From NCBI GenBank assembly GCA_016787445.1, contig JAEUTQ010000004.1, positions 1-50,129 on the forward strand: 50,129 bases of DNA, in the 5' to 3' direction. The translations under genes and the position numbers were made by a program. Positions 27,337 to 36,457 of this stretch are shown piece by piece (position 1 is the stretch's first letter; every line of letters starts with the position of its first letter). The notes under the pieces were generated by a model. The model made no database searches and had not been told where the DNA came from. It saw only the letters and a program-made list of their open reading frames with translations. Origin of the DNA: Bacteroidia bacterium. Lineage in GTDB: Bacteria; Bacteroidota; Bacteroidia; B-17B0; Aurantibacillaceae.

Positions 27337-28178
27337 TTCTTTTTGTCATCTTGAACCTGAGACACTGTTTCCAAAGAATCCTTCTCAGGTTTAAATTTAT
27401 TTTTAATTACATACACATATCCCAACTTTTTGAAATCTGCAATCAGTCTGATTTTAACTGTGTAGAAAGGATCGTTACTTCTGCGTTCGTAACTATCGAT
27501 TACACCTACATTAATTCCCTCAGGAAATATCCCCGACAATTCGCTGGTTGTCACTGTATCGCCTTTTACAATTTTTGCATGCGTCGGAATGTCTTTTAAA
27601 ATACAATAACGGTAATCATCCCCCTCCCAAATAAGTAAGCCATAGCTGCCATCACGTTTTAACTGACAATTCACGCGGGCATCTTTATGAAGTAAACTAA
27701 TTACAGAAGAAAAATTCTCAGATACATCCTTTACAAATCCCACCGCGCCATCGCTATTAATCACAGCCATATCGCGTGTAATGCCTTGAGCGCTTCCAAT
27801 ATTTAAAGTGATGTAATTACTGCGGCGATTAATACTAGTGTTCACTACCTTGGCTCCAACATATGAATATTGCTGCTTATACAAAGTGTCTTTACGAATG
27901 TATTGCTTCATGGGCACAGCCATGTATCCTTTGCGGAGCATATTGTATAAACGCGTATTCTCATCCGACAGACGTTTGTTTTCTTCTTTCAATAATAAAT
28001 ATTCTCTTACGTTTGCCGCGGTATTGTAAACGTTAGCTGTAACACGATTGGCAGAGTTAAAAATTCCGGAGCCTTGGTATCCGCTGTTCATGTACATCAT
28101 GTAAAAACACACCAATTCAATAAAGAGGAAAATAAAAATGAAGTTGTGTTTGTATATGAATGCTAATAAATTTCTCAC
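27333..28178 (-). CDS. mreC: Rod shape-determining protein MreC
   Basis: The 281-residue protein has one N-terminal membrane anchor (FIFIFLFIELVCFYMMYM), a coiled-coil segment (NVREYLLLKEENKRLSDENT) and a beta-rich periplasmic domain with GAKVVNTSINRRSNYITLNI and the G-A-V-G-F-V turn. This is the MreC layout; the protein links MreB filaments to PBP2 in the periplasm. Its ATG at 28178 comes just 3 bases after the U-tract of a terminator hairpin (28182-28221), so its expression likely depends on read-through from mreB or on a weak internal promoter I cannot see. Confidence 0.95.
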   Translation of the reverse strand: MRNLLAFIYKHNFIFIFLFIELVCFYMMYMNSGYQGSGIFNSANRVTANVYNTAANVREYLLLKEENKRLSDENTRLYNMLRKGYMAVPMKQYIRKDTLYKQQYSYVGAKVVNTSINRRSNYITLNIGSAQGITRDMAVINSDGAVGFVKDVSENFSSVISLLHKDARVNCQLKRDGSYGLLIWEGDDYRYCILKDIPTHAKIVKGDTVTTSELSGIFPEGINVGVIDSYERRSNDPFYTVKIRLIADFKKLGYVYVIKNKFKPEKDSLETVSQVQDDKKK

Positions 28179-28181
28179 CGG

Positions 28182-28221
28182 AAAAAAATAAAAAACGAAG
28201 CAAGCTCTAAGAACCTGCTTC
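28182..28221 (-). terminator. Intrinsic terminator between mreB and mreC
   Basis: On the minus strand GAAGCAGGTT and AGCTTGCTTC form a 10-bp stem with two G-U pairs and a 5-base loop (28197-28221). It is followed by GTTTTTTATTTTTTT (to 28182). The structure lies inside what looks like a single operon and should reduce expression of mreC and the genes after it. Confidence 0.75.
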
Positions 28222-28253
28222 TTCCTATAAAACTACAACCTTAAGTGATGTGA

Positions 28254-29276
28254 TTACTTGATAAGGAAAGGGAATTTATGAACATTTTTCAGTGCAATTC
28301 CCGTACCGCGTGCAACGGCACGAAGCGGGTCTTCGCATACGTGAACTGGCAATTTTGTTTTAAGAGAAATACGTTTGTCTAATCCGCGTAAGAGTGAGCC
28401 GCCACCCGCCATGAAAATACCTTTACGGTAAATGTCGGCTGCTAACTCGGGAGGGGTCATTTCAAGCGCATTCAAGATCGCTTCCTCTATTTTAGAGATG
28501 GATTTATCTAAGCAATGTGCAATCTCCACATAACTGATATAAACCTCTTTTGGGATACCGCTCATTAAATCGCGCCCTTGAACCGCAAAATCAGGCGGAG
28601 GGTTTTCGATTTCAGTCATGGCCGCACCTACTTCAATTTTAACACGCTCTGCGCTTCGCTCACCAATTAAGATGTTATGTTGACGGCGCATGTATTCTTC
28701 AATGTTTGCGTTAAAATCATCACCCGCAATACGAATGGATTTATCACAAACAATCCCGCCTAAAGCAATAACCGCAATTTCAGACGTACCGCCACCAATA
28801 TCAATAATCATATTTCCCATTGGTTCTTCTACGTCAATTCCCATACCTATAGCCGCAGCCATCGGTTCGTGAATCATGTATACTTCTTTAGCTCCGGCGT
28901 GCTCAGCACTATCTCGAACCGCACGTTTTTCTACCTCGGTAATACCGGATGGAATACAAATAACCATTTTAAGAGACGGCTTAAAGAACTTGTTACCCGG
29001 GTTAATCATTTTGATCATCCCTTTAATCATTTCTTCAGCTGCCTGGAAATCGGCAATAACTCCATCTTTTAACGGACGGATTGTTTTGATGTTCTCGTGT
29101 GTTTTACCGTGCATCATTTGCGCCGCACGACCAACGGCAATAACCTTACCGTTAGTTCTGTCAACCGCCACAATACTTGGTTCATCCACCACAACTTTAT
29201 CGTTATTGATAATAATTGTATTGGCTGTACCTAAGTCAATCGCAATGTCCTGAGTTAAAAAATCAAATAATGCCAT
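28254..29276 (-). CDS. mreB: Rod shape-determining actin-like protein MreB
   Basis: A 340-residue actin homologue that polymerises under the membrane and directs cell-wall elongation. Nucleotide-binding motifs are IDLGTANTIIINNDKVVVDE (phosphate 1), DIGGGTSEIAVIALGG (phosphate 2) and FMAGGGSLLRGLDKR (adenosine site). It also has EPMAAAIGMGIDVEEPMG. Length and motifs are standard. It lies 62 bp after purH and 75 bp before mreC; that second gap contains a terminator. This organism should therefore be rod-shaped or at least retain an elongasome. Confidence 0.97.
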   Translation of the reverse strand: MALFDFLTQDIAIDLGTANTIIINNDKVVVDEPSIVAVDRTNGKVIAVGRAAQMMHGKTHENIKTIRPLKDGVIADFQAAEEMIKGMIKMINPGNKFFKPSLKMVICIPSGITEVEKRAVRDSAEHAGAKEVYMIHEPMAAAIGMGIDVEEPMGNMIIDIGGGTSEIAVIALGGIVCDKSIRIAGDDFNANIEEYMRRQHNILIGERSAERVKIEVGAAMTEIENPPPDFAVQGRDLMSGIPKEVYISYVEIAHCLDKSISKIEEAILNALEMTPPELAADIYRKGIFMAGGGSLLRGLDKRISLKTKLPVHVCEDPLRAVARGTGIALKNVHKFPFLIK

Positions 29277-29338
29277 ACCTTCCTAAAATTACTTTTTATT
29301 TGTACGTAAAAATATCTTTAAAGTTCTTTTTTGTTTTT

Positions 29339-30865
29339 TTAGTGTTTGAAATGGCGAGTGCCGGTAAACACCATGCTCAATCCGTTTGCATTACAATATT
29401 CAATGCTGTCTTTATCTTTAATCGATCCTCCCGGCTGAACCACGGCTGTTATACCCGCCTTATGGGCGATTTCAACGCAATCCGGAAAAGGGAAAAACGC
29501 GTCGCTGGCCATAACCGCGCCTTTTAAATCAAAACCGAAGCTAACCGCCTTTGCAATGGCTTGTTTCAAAGCATCTACACGAGAAGTTTGACCTGTTCCA
29601 CTCGCTAATAACTGTCCGTTTTTAGCCAACACAATGGTGTTTGATTTTGTGTGCTTCACCAGTTTATTCGCGAAAATCAAATCCGTCACCTCAGCTGCTG
29701 TTGGTGATTTAGTAGTTGCAGGCTTAAAGTCGTTTGGAGTTTCAGTTTTTAAATCCTTATCCTGCTCAATAACGCCATTTAAAAGCGTACGGAAAGATTT
29801 ATCACTCAATTTCACTTGCTTTTGAACAAGAATAATGCGATTAGGTTTTGATTTAAGAATTTCAACCGCTTTAGCATCATAAGCCGGAGCAATAACTACT
29901 TCACAAAACAATTTGTTTATTTCTTGAGCCGCCTCTTCATCAATACTTTTGTTAGCGATAAGTATACCGCCAAATGCAGAAACAGGATCTCCTGCCAATG
30001 CATCTAAATAAGCTTGTTTAATTGTTGAACGCGATGCAACGCCGCAAGCGTTATTATGTTTTAAAATGGCAAATGTTGGTTCTGTGAAGTCTGCAATTAA
30101 ATTAACTGCAGCATCTATATCCAACAAATTATTGTAAGAAAGTTCCTTCCCGTTCAGTTTTTCAAACATGGCATCGAGGTTGCCATAAAACACACCTTGC
30201 TGATGCGGATTTTCACCATAACGTAAAACTTGTGCTGACTGAATGCTTTGTTTGAATTGAGGGATGTTTTCAGTTTGATTAAAATAATTGAAGATGGCAG
30301 TATCGTAATGTGAGCTGGTTGCAAATGCTTTTGCTGCGAAATGTTTGCGGTCGCTTAAATCTGAAAATCCGTTTTTTGTCTCTAATAATTCTTGTAATGA
30401 TTTATAATCGTTACGTGAAGAAACAATGATAACATCATTGAAATTTTTAGCTGCGGCGCGTATTAAAGAAATTCCACCGATATCAATTTTTTCGATGATA
30501 TCTTGCTCAGATGCACCTTTAGAAACTGTTTCTTCGAATGGATACAAATCAACAATTACCAAATCGATATTTGGAATGTCGTGCTTTTCCATTTGCTCAA
30601 CATCGCTTTGTAACTCACGGCGACCTAATATTCCGCCAAAAATCTTTGGATGCAATGTTTTAACACGGCCTCCAAGAATTTCAGGAAAAGCGGTTAAGGA
30701 TTCAACGGCCTTCACCGGAACTTTCAAATTTTCAATAAATGTTTGAGTGCCGCCGGTACTATATATGGTTACTCCAAGTTCGTTTAACTTTTTAATGATT
30801 GGCTCAAGGTTATCTTTATAAAATACAGATACTAAGGCGCTGTTTATCTTCTTTAACTGACTCAT
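29339..30865 (-). CDS. purH: Bifunctional AICAR formyltransferase / IMP cyclohydrolase
   Basis: This 508-residue enzyme catalyses the last two steps of de novo purine synthesis, adding a formyl group to AICAR and closing the ring to give IMP. The N-terminal MGS-like cyclohydrolase domain carries GVTIYSTGGTQTFIENLKVP and GRVKTLHPKIFGGIL. The transformylase domain has YGENPHQQGVFYG, AILKHNNACGVA and SDAFFPFPDCVEIAHKAGI. Length is normal. It leads the cell-shape cluster, an order common in Bacteroidota. A promoter is visible upstream at 30895. Confidence 0.96.
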   Translation of the reverse strand: MSQLKKINSALVSVFYKDNLEPIIKKLNELGVTIYSTGGTQTFIENLKVPVKAVESLTAFPEILGGRVKTLHPKIFGGILGRRELQSDVEQMEKHDIPNIDLVIVDLYPFEETVSKGASEQDIIEKIDIGGISLIRAAAKNFNDVIIVSSRNDYKSLQELLETKNGFSDLSDRKHFAAKAFATSSHYDTAIFNYFNQTENIPQFKQSIQSAQVLRYGENPHQQGVFYGNLDAMFEKLNGKELSYNNLLDIDAAVNLIADFTEPTFAILKHNNACGVASRSTIKQAYLDALAGDPVSAFGGILIANKSIDEEAAQEINKLFCEVVIAPAYDAKAVEILKSKPNRIILVQKQVKLSDKSFRTLLNGVIEQDKDLKTETPNDFKPATTKSPTAAEVTDLIFANKLVKHTKSNTIVLAKNGQLLASGTGQTSRVDALKQAIAKAVSFGFDLKGAVMASDAFFPFPDCVEIAHKAGITAVVQPGGSIKDKDSIEYCNANGLSMVFTGTRHFKH

Positions 30866-30894
30866 GTTTTCGTAAAATGCCTGTTTTTCGCAAG

Positions 30895-30902
30895 CAAAGG
30901 TA
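30895..30902 (-). promoter_or_regulatory. -7 element for purH and possibly the mre cluster
   Basis: Read on the minus strand, TACCTTTG at 30902-30895 matches TAnnTTTG. It lies 29 bases before the purH ATG at 30865. A -33 TTG is not obvious. Confidence 0.5.
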
Positions 30903-30960
30903 AAATAAGCGCTTGGCTTTGAGGGGTCTGTTGAAAAAAATGATAAAAATTAAAGCCATA

Positions 30961-30992
30961 AAAAAAGCCATCCTATTCGGATGGCTTTTTTT
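30961..30992 (-). terminator. Intrinsic terminator of the T9SS cargo gene
   Basis: A stem AAAAAAGCCATCC / GGATGGCTTTTTT (30961-30973 and 30979-30991) with a 5-base loop lies just after the stop of the gene ending at 31007. T runs on both strands would allow termination either way. Confidence 0.9.
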
Positions 30993-31006
30993 GAAGTGTG
31001 GTTTAA

Positions 31007-34000
31007 TTATTTAATCAGCGTAACGTGACCTGTTTTATGTTTTACTTGTCCGTCGGCTGTTTTGAATTGCAGTTTATAAACGTAAACATCATCTTTTAAA
31101 GGATCTCCGTTGTTATTCATTCCGCCTGTCCAGCCGGTTTGATAATCCTGAGTGGCAAATAAACGCTCGCCCCAACGGTCGAATATTTCCATTTTGTAGT
31201 AGGATAAATCTAAACCGTAAGGTGTAAATACAGGGCGGAAGAAGTCGTTAACACCATCGTTATTAGGCGTAAATGAATTCGGAACCCATACACCATAATC
31301 GTTTTTCACATCCACTAATTTTGTGATGGTGTCGGTACAACCATATTCGTTTGTTGCAACTAAGGTAATATACATGGTTCCGTGCTCGCTGAAAATATAG
31401 CTTGCATTAACCGTGTTGAATTGCATGATATTACCCACATTCCAGTAATAGGTGTTATTCTGTAATACTGAACTTGTATTAATGAACTCTACTTCAGGAG
31501 TTGCAACTGAAATGTTTGCATCCGGTAATATATTAAAGTTAGCTACCGGTGAAGGGTAAATAATGATTGGCATAGGTAGTTGAGTGAACACGCGACAACC
31601 AATATTATCCATATAATCAAATGTTACGAAATAGTTACCAGGTGTGGTATATGTGTGTGTTGCAGATAAACCACTTGCCGTGTTGCTATCGCCAAAAGTC
31701 CAGAAACCGGTACCGGTATTTACATTTGGTGAAGAGAATGTAATGGAGCCGGGCACACAAGACGTTAATGTAGATGTAACAATGTTTGCAATTGGTTGAG
31801 GGTTTACCTGAACTGCAATAGTTGAAACATCAGGACATAAACTTGCAGTTGGCATAGAGTGTGTTGAATAGGTTAATGTAAACAATCCTGAACCTGAGAA
31901 TGTAGGATCGAATGTTGTACCAATAACACCAGGACCACTCCATGTTCCGCCTGTTTGCATAACAACTCCATTTAAGTTGGTTGGTGTAGCATTCCAGCAA
32001 TATGGCCCAACGGTTGAAGTCAATGTTGCTGGAACAAATTTCTCAACGTTAATATCCATTGTTGCTGTCATAACACATGGTCCGCTTGTTACAGTATAAC
32101 CAATTGTGTTTGCACCAATAATCGCTAATTGAGGATCAAATAAACCTGAAGGCGATACTGCATTATTATTCATACCTCCAATAACACCACCCGGAGGCGC
32201 CATTAATATTTGTGATGGAGGCATTGTGTTACAATAAGGTCCCATTGGTGTAAGTGTTGGCGTTGGGATGGTATGAACATCAATTTGAAGTGTCGAAGCA
32301 TCCGGACACAATGTTAATGTAGGAACTGAGTTAGTGTTATAAGTAATAAAATATGTTCCGGCGCCGGATAATGCAGGGTCAAACACGTTAGCGTTTACTC
32401 CTGTTCCTGTCCAGGTACCTGTTGTGTTTGCAACAATACCCATTAAGTTAACAGTAGGGTCGCTTACACAAAGCGGAGTTACAGATCCTGTTAAGGTTGC
32501 AGGATTGTATTGCTCTACATTAATATTAAGTGTAGTCGTTGCCGAACAAGTTCCTTGTCCTACTGTATACGCTACAGTATTTGAACCAACCGTTGCCAAT
32601 GAAGGGGTGAATACACCTGTTCCTGTTAAATAGGCCGAAGGAGTCCAAGAACCTGTTGTTGGCGTTACACTAATTGGAGTAGGCGCAAAATTTGTACAGA
32701 AAGCTCCACTAGTAATTGTTGGAGTAACCGGATTAATAACCATAATGTCTACTGTTTGTGATTGAGCACAGTTTACTTGGTTAATTGGATTAACGGTAAT
32801 TGTATAAATAGTACTTACGCTTGGTGTAGAAATTGTACTCTGCGTGTTGGTGCTTGTTAAAGCATAGTTTGGTGTCCAGCTATAAGTAAAGTTAGCAGGA
32901 TTGGTTGCTCCACAGCTTCCAAAACGTGCATTCGGACGGTTTAATGAAGTACTAGCAAATGCAGTTGTACCGCACATTGGTTGAGAATCACTGAATGAAT
33001 AACGCGTTTTTACAACACCTGTATTTGTTGATGGCATAATTGGATTAGATGTCCAGCTCACACCGGTATTTAACGCATAACAAACATCCACTAAAATGTT
33101 TGAAACACCATCCCACTCATAAGGGGTGTTGAAAGTATGGTTATTCCATCCTAAAACAGGAGTATAGTTAGTTGCATTTAATACAGTTGTAAATCCTGTA
33201 TTATCCCAGGTGCTGTTTAAAACCGTTACGTTTGTACACTTCATCTTAATAGTAAATCCTGGAAGCGTACCAATGTAGAAGGAAGAGTTAGTACCTGTAG
33301 GTAATTTAGAGGTAATGAAAAACTCGATTGAAGAAATCACACCAGGCTGAACACCTGCTGCTAATAATTCTGCAGCTGTATATAATAATTGGTGACGGTT
33401 ATTTCTGTAATAGTGTCCGTAAATACAAGGCCATGAGAATTGAGTATTACTAATAGTTCCTGCACCTAAGGTTGAAATATTTGGCGTAGTACAACCACCA
33501 GTTGTAGATGGACCGCATGATGTTGGAACTGTTGTTCCAAAATTAGCAGCCATAGGAACTGTACCTGTTATACAAAGTGTTGTTTGAGAAGTAGGTGTTA
33601 CTGTATAATTGAATGTATATGGATTAACAGTGAATGTTTGTGTATACCAACACGCGCCATCAAATACGTTGGCTGTATAGGTACCAATTGACAATCCTGT
33701 AACACTATCTTTTTTGCTGGTAGTTGGTCCGAATAAATTATTATATCCGCCAGGACCTGTTACAGTATACGTGTAAGGGCCAAGTTGTGTGGTAGATAAA
33801 TTAACAACGCCGTATGAAACTGAACCGCTGGTTGCACAAATTGGTTTCACATTGCTTACATAAATACTTCCACCCGGAATTTGTGATAATACCATTCGGA
33901 CAGAATCTTTACATCCTTGCGGAGTTGTATAAGTAACATAATAAACACCGCCGTTAACCGGACTTGGTACAGCTAAACTTGGCTGGCCTGCTGCGGCAGG

Positions 34001-35596
34001 AATTGGCGTTAAGTTCTGATACCATTGATAGTTTGTTCCCGTTGTTGCGGTAAGTATAGCGAGGTTACCGCAATAAGGGGCGGATTTTGTATAATAGGTA
34101 GGCGGTGCCGTACCGACGGCGACCGTAGCTGTTGCCACGCCACAAGATATGGCCGTGACGGAAACTGTATAGACTCCGGGTGGTAAATTAGTCGCTAAAC
34201 TACTCGTAGCGACCACTGCGTTAGACGAATTGACCCAGGTAAAATTATATCCAACATTACTTCCGATTACTTGCGCAACAGCAGTACCGCTGTTTCCTCC
34301 AGGACAAGTAGGCGTTGAACCAATACTTGTAATTTGTACGCCGCTGATTTTAATTGTATCATTCAAAGTAATGGTACAACCGGTAGGTGTTTTCATTTGT
34401 ACCTGATAAACCTGACCAACAATGGCAGGATTAATAGTTAAAGTTCCTGTGTTTCCACCCTGACCAGCAGGCATTGGCGTCATACCAGGTAACTGATACC
34501 ATTGGTATTGAATGTATCCGGTTGGAGCAGTTAAGACTGCAGTGTTTGTACCGGCACACATACTTGAAAATGCACCACCTTGAGAGCATTCTGCATCAAC
34601 ATAAGCATAAGCCCAGTGACCAGCAGCACAACACCCACCCACAGTAAATTCTAAGTTAACAGCTGTTACAGTTGCATACATCGGTGATGATAAATCAACA
34701 CCATATTGACGCCAAGGGCGATATTTATACCAAGTACCTAATGCACTTGTACGGAAAGAAGTATCGGTAGATGCCATTGTAGCGTTTACGTTATAAACAC
34801 CACAGTTACCGCCAATAGGATTTCCGTTTTGATCTTTTACAGAGACTTGAAACCAAGGTTGTTGCGGAGCAGAGTGTCCACCATCATAGATACATAAAGC
34901 AAAAGCATAAGTGATATTACGATTGGTTGGTGTAATCGCAAAATTGTAATTCATTTTACAAGCGCGGTAATTTGCTAAAGCACCATTCATACGAGCAGAA
35001 CGGCCATCTGTATAAAACGGACAAACGTGAGGAACTTCAGAAACTGTTTGTGTACCTACTACTTTTACTGCAATAGAGTCATATCCGAATTGATTACAAG
35101 TTGGATAATTTGGATTCGTTGCAGGAATGCTCATGATGGTGTGGTAATTTTGAGCATTGGTTAAACCGGCATTCGCACCGGCAGGACTAACAATTGTTGC
35201 AACAGTTTGGGTGTAAACCGGACTTAAGGCACCAGCTGCACCACAGGTTTGTGCATGCCCTGCGCTACCATTCCAGTTACCAAAACTTCCAACTTCAAAG
35301 CTGGCGTTCGGACAACCCGCACCTTGAATAACTGGATTGCTTCCTTTGGCCATGGTGTAAATACCATTAGGGTCTGTTGGATTTGCAGGCGCTTGTTGCT
35401 TAGCATAAAACTCGCGCTCCAATGCAAATAAATATCCTTCTAAATCCCCTTCAGGAATTCCTTTTGCGATAGCATCTTTCTCAGCGGTTTTTCTGTCAAA
35501 CCACGGTGCTTCCTTTTTCGCTTGAGAAAATGTTATTACCGACTGGAAAATGATAGCTATTACCAGTAACGACTTAAATAAATTTGTGTTCTTCAT
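31007..35596 (-). CDS. Large T9SS cargo protein with Ig-like/PKD repeats and type-B sorting domain
   Basis: The 1,529-residue product begins with a signal peptide (FKSLLVIAIIFQSVITFSQ). Residues about 85-340 form a cysteine-rich domain resembling lectin or MAM-like sheets. Several Ig-like units follow, including a late pair of about 165 residues that repeats (PATLTGSVTPLC... and PATLTSTVGPYC...). Two PKD-like domains (FWTFGDSNTASGLSATHTYT is one) precede a gliding-motility-type C-terminal domain, with VWVPNSFTPNNDGVNDFFRP, IFDRWGERLF and a final KTGHVTLIK. That domain is the type-B signal for the type IX secretion system, so the protein should be exported and anchored at or released from the surface. 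Ligand unknown. It has its own terminator. Confidence 0.9.
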   Translation of the reverse strand: MKNTNLFKSLLVIAIIFQSVITFSQAKKEAPWFDRKTAEKDAIAKGIPEGDLEGYLFALEREFYAKQQAPANPTDPNGIYTMAKGSNPVIQGAGCPNASFEVGSFGNWNGSAGHAQTCGAAGALSPVYTQTVATIVSPAGANAGLTNAQNYHTIMSIPATNPNYPTCNQFGYDSIAVKVVGTQTVSEVPHVCPFYTDGRSARMNGALANYRACKMNYNFAITPTNRNITYAFALCIYDGGHSAPQQPWFQVSVKDQNGNPIGGNCGVYNVNATMASTDTSFRTSALGTWYKYRPWRQYGVDLSSPMYATVTAVNLEFTVGGCCAAGHWAYAYVDAECSQGGAFSSMCAGTNTAVLTAPTGYIQYQWYQLPGMTPMPAGQGGNTGTLTINPAIVGQVYQVQMKTPTGCTITLNDTIKISGVQITSIGSTPTCPGGNSGTAVAQVIGSNVGYNFTWVNSSNAVVATSSLATNLPPGVYTVSVTAISCGVATATVAVGTAPPTYYTKSAPYCGNLAILTATTGTNYQWYQNLTPIPAAAGQPSLAVPSPVNGGVYYVTYTTPQGCKDSVRMVLSQIPGGSIYVSNVKPICATSGSVSYGVVNLSTTQLGPYTYTVTGPGGYNNLFGPTTSKKDSVTGLSIGTYTANVFDGACWYTQTFTVNPYTFNYTVTPTSQTTLCITGTVPMAANFGTTVPTSCGPSTTGGCTTPNISTLGAGTISNTQFSWPCIYGHYYRNNRHQLLYTAAELLAAGVQPGVISSIEFFITSKLPTGTNSSFYIGTLPGFTIKMKCTNVTVLNSTWDNTGFTTVLNATNYTPVLGWNNHTFNTPYEWDGVSNILVDVCYALNTGVSWTSNPIMPSTNTGVVKTRYSFSDSQPMCGTTAFASTSLNRPNARFGSCGATNPANFTYSWTPNYALTSTNTQSTISTPSVSTIYTITVNPINQVNCAQSQTVDIMVINPVTPTITSGAFCTNFAPTPISVTPTTGSWTPSAYLTGTGVFTPSLATVGSNTVAYTVGQGTCSATTTLNINVEQYNPATLTGSVTPLCVSDPTVNLMGIVANTTGTWTGTGVNANVFDPALSGAGTYFITYNTNSVPTLTLCPDASTLQIDVHTIPTPTLTPMGPYCNTMPPSQILMAPPGGVIGGMNNNAVSPSGLFDPQLAIIGANTIGYTVTSGPCVMTATMDINVEKFVPATLTSTVGPYCWNATPTNLNGVVMQTGGTWSGPGVIGTTFDPTFSGSGLFTLTYSTHSMPTASLCPDVSTIAVQVNPQPIANIVTSTLTSCVPGSITFSSPNVNTGTGFWTFGDSNTASGLSATHTYTTPGNYFVTFDYMDNIGCRVFTQLPMPIIIYPSPVANFNILPDANISVATPEVEFINTSSVLQNNTYYWNVGNIMQFNTVNASYIFSEHGTMYITLVATNEYGCTDTITKLVDVKNDYGVWVPNSFTPNNDGVNDFFRPVFTPYGLDLSYYKMEIFDRWGERLFATQDYQTGWTGGMNNNGDPLKDDVYVYKLQFKTADGQVKHKTGHVTLIK

Positions 35597-35896
35597 GACC
35601 TTGAATAAAGTTTACTCTGTAAAGTTAAGTATAATTTGGGTGCTGCCCCCTCCGTTTTACTCATTAAAACCCGCCGTTCACTAACTTAACATTATTAACA
35701 TATAATAGTTGAAAATGAGATAGTTATGTTGCGAATTCTAACTTCAACCCGCAAATTTCATGAAATTGAATGATTTTCCTTAATGTCAGTATTTTTATAT
35801 TTTACCTTTCAATTCGGCAAAAATAAGGTATAATTAATTGATTTATAATCAATTAATATGATAATATTTGTCTTTCTAGTGATAAACGTTAAACTG
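35597..35896. other. Intergenic region with palindrome and possible promoter
   Basis: This 300-bp gap between two minus-strand genes has no visible gene. A minus-strand TATTTTTG (35825-35818) fits the -7 consensus and could drive the large cargo gene, leaving a leader of over 200 bases. Just upstream is a perfect 11-bp inverted repeat, ATTAATTGATT (35833-35843) and AATCAATTAAT (35847-35857), separated by 3 bases. It could be an operator or a simple hairpin. Confidence 0.45.
35833..35857. repeat. Perfect 11-bp inverted repeat, possible operator
   Basis: The arms are ATTAATTGATT and AATCAATTAAT with a TAT spacer. The position, next to a possible minus-strand -7 element at 35818, would suit a regulator-binding site. 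No U-tract follows on either strand, so it is not a usual terminator. Confidence 0.5.
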
Positions 35897-36418
35897 CTAA
35901 GAAATAACAGGCGGCGGCTCCATTACATGTCCGCACTTTTTACAGGTGCGTAAATCTTTGGAGTTATAGAATTTTTCGAAAATAGCCTGAAACTGATTCG
36001 TGATATCCGTTAGGGTAAAATATTCGTCGTATAGTTTTTCGTTACACTTTTCGCAAAACCACATCAATCCGTCTTTTTCACCATCGCGACGCTTTCTCTC
36101 CATCACCAAGCCTATTGTGTTTTTAAAACGACGTGGGTTATGTGGAACTCGTGGCGGTAATAAAAATATTTCTCCCTCTTTAATTGGCACTTCAACTGCT
36201 TTACCATTCTCTTGTATCTGAACAATCACATCTCCTTCCAGTTGATAAAAGAACTCTTCACTTTCATTATAGTGATAGTCCTTTCGCGAATTTGGTCCGC
36301 CAACTACCATCACAATAAATTCGGCATCCTTATAAACCACTTTGTTGTTAACGGGTGGTTTCAGTAAATGGCGATTTTCATCAATCCATTTTTTAAAATT
36401 AAACGGGCGTGTAATCAT
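35897..36418 (-). CDS. 3-hydroxyanthranilate 3,4-dioxygenase
   Basis: A 173-residue cupin enzyme that opens the ring of 3-hydroxyanthranilate, giving the precursor of quinolinate for NAD synthesis from tryptophan. Motifs include NKVVYKDAEFIVMVVGGPN, RKDYHYNESEEFFYQLEGD with the iron-binding His and Glu, and EIFLLPPRVPHNPRRF with the second His. The C-terminal tail has two CxxC pairs (CEKCNE and CKKCGHV), the extra rubredoxin-like iron site typical of bacterial forms. It lies 39 bp after asd on the same strand and is probably co-transcribed. Other kynurenine-pathway genes are not in the window. Confidence 0.95.
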   Translation of the reverse strand: MITRPFNFKKWIDENRHLLKPPVNNKVVYKDAEFIVMVVGGPNSRKDYHYNESEEFFYQLEGDVIVQIQENGKAVEVPIKEGEIFLLPPRVPHNPRRFKNTIGLVMERKRRDGEKDGLMWFCEKCNEKLYDEYFTLTDITNQFQAIFEKFYNSKDLRTCKKCGHVMEPPPVIS

Positions 36419-36457
36419 AAACTAAATGTAGAGCTTAAAAATTAAAAGTCAAAATGA

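Noticed and set aside
28690..29253. Plus-strand ORFs inside mreB
   Set aside because: They are antisense shadows of a highly conserved gene.
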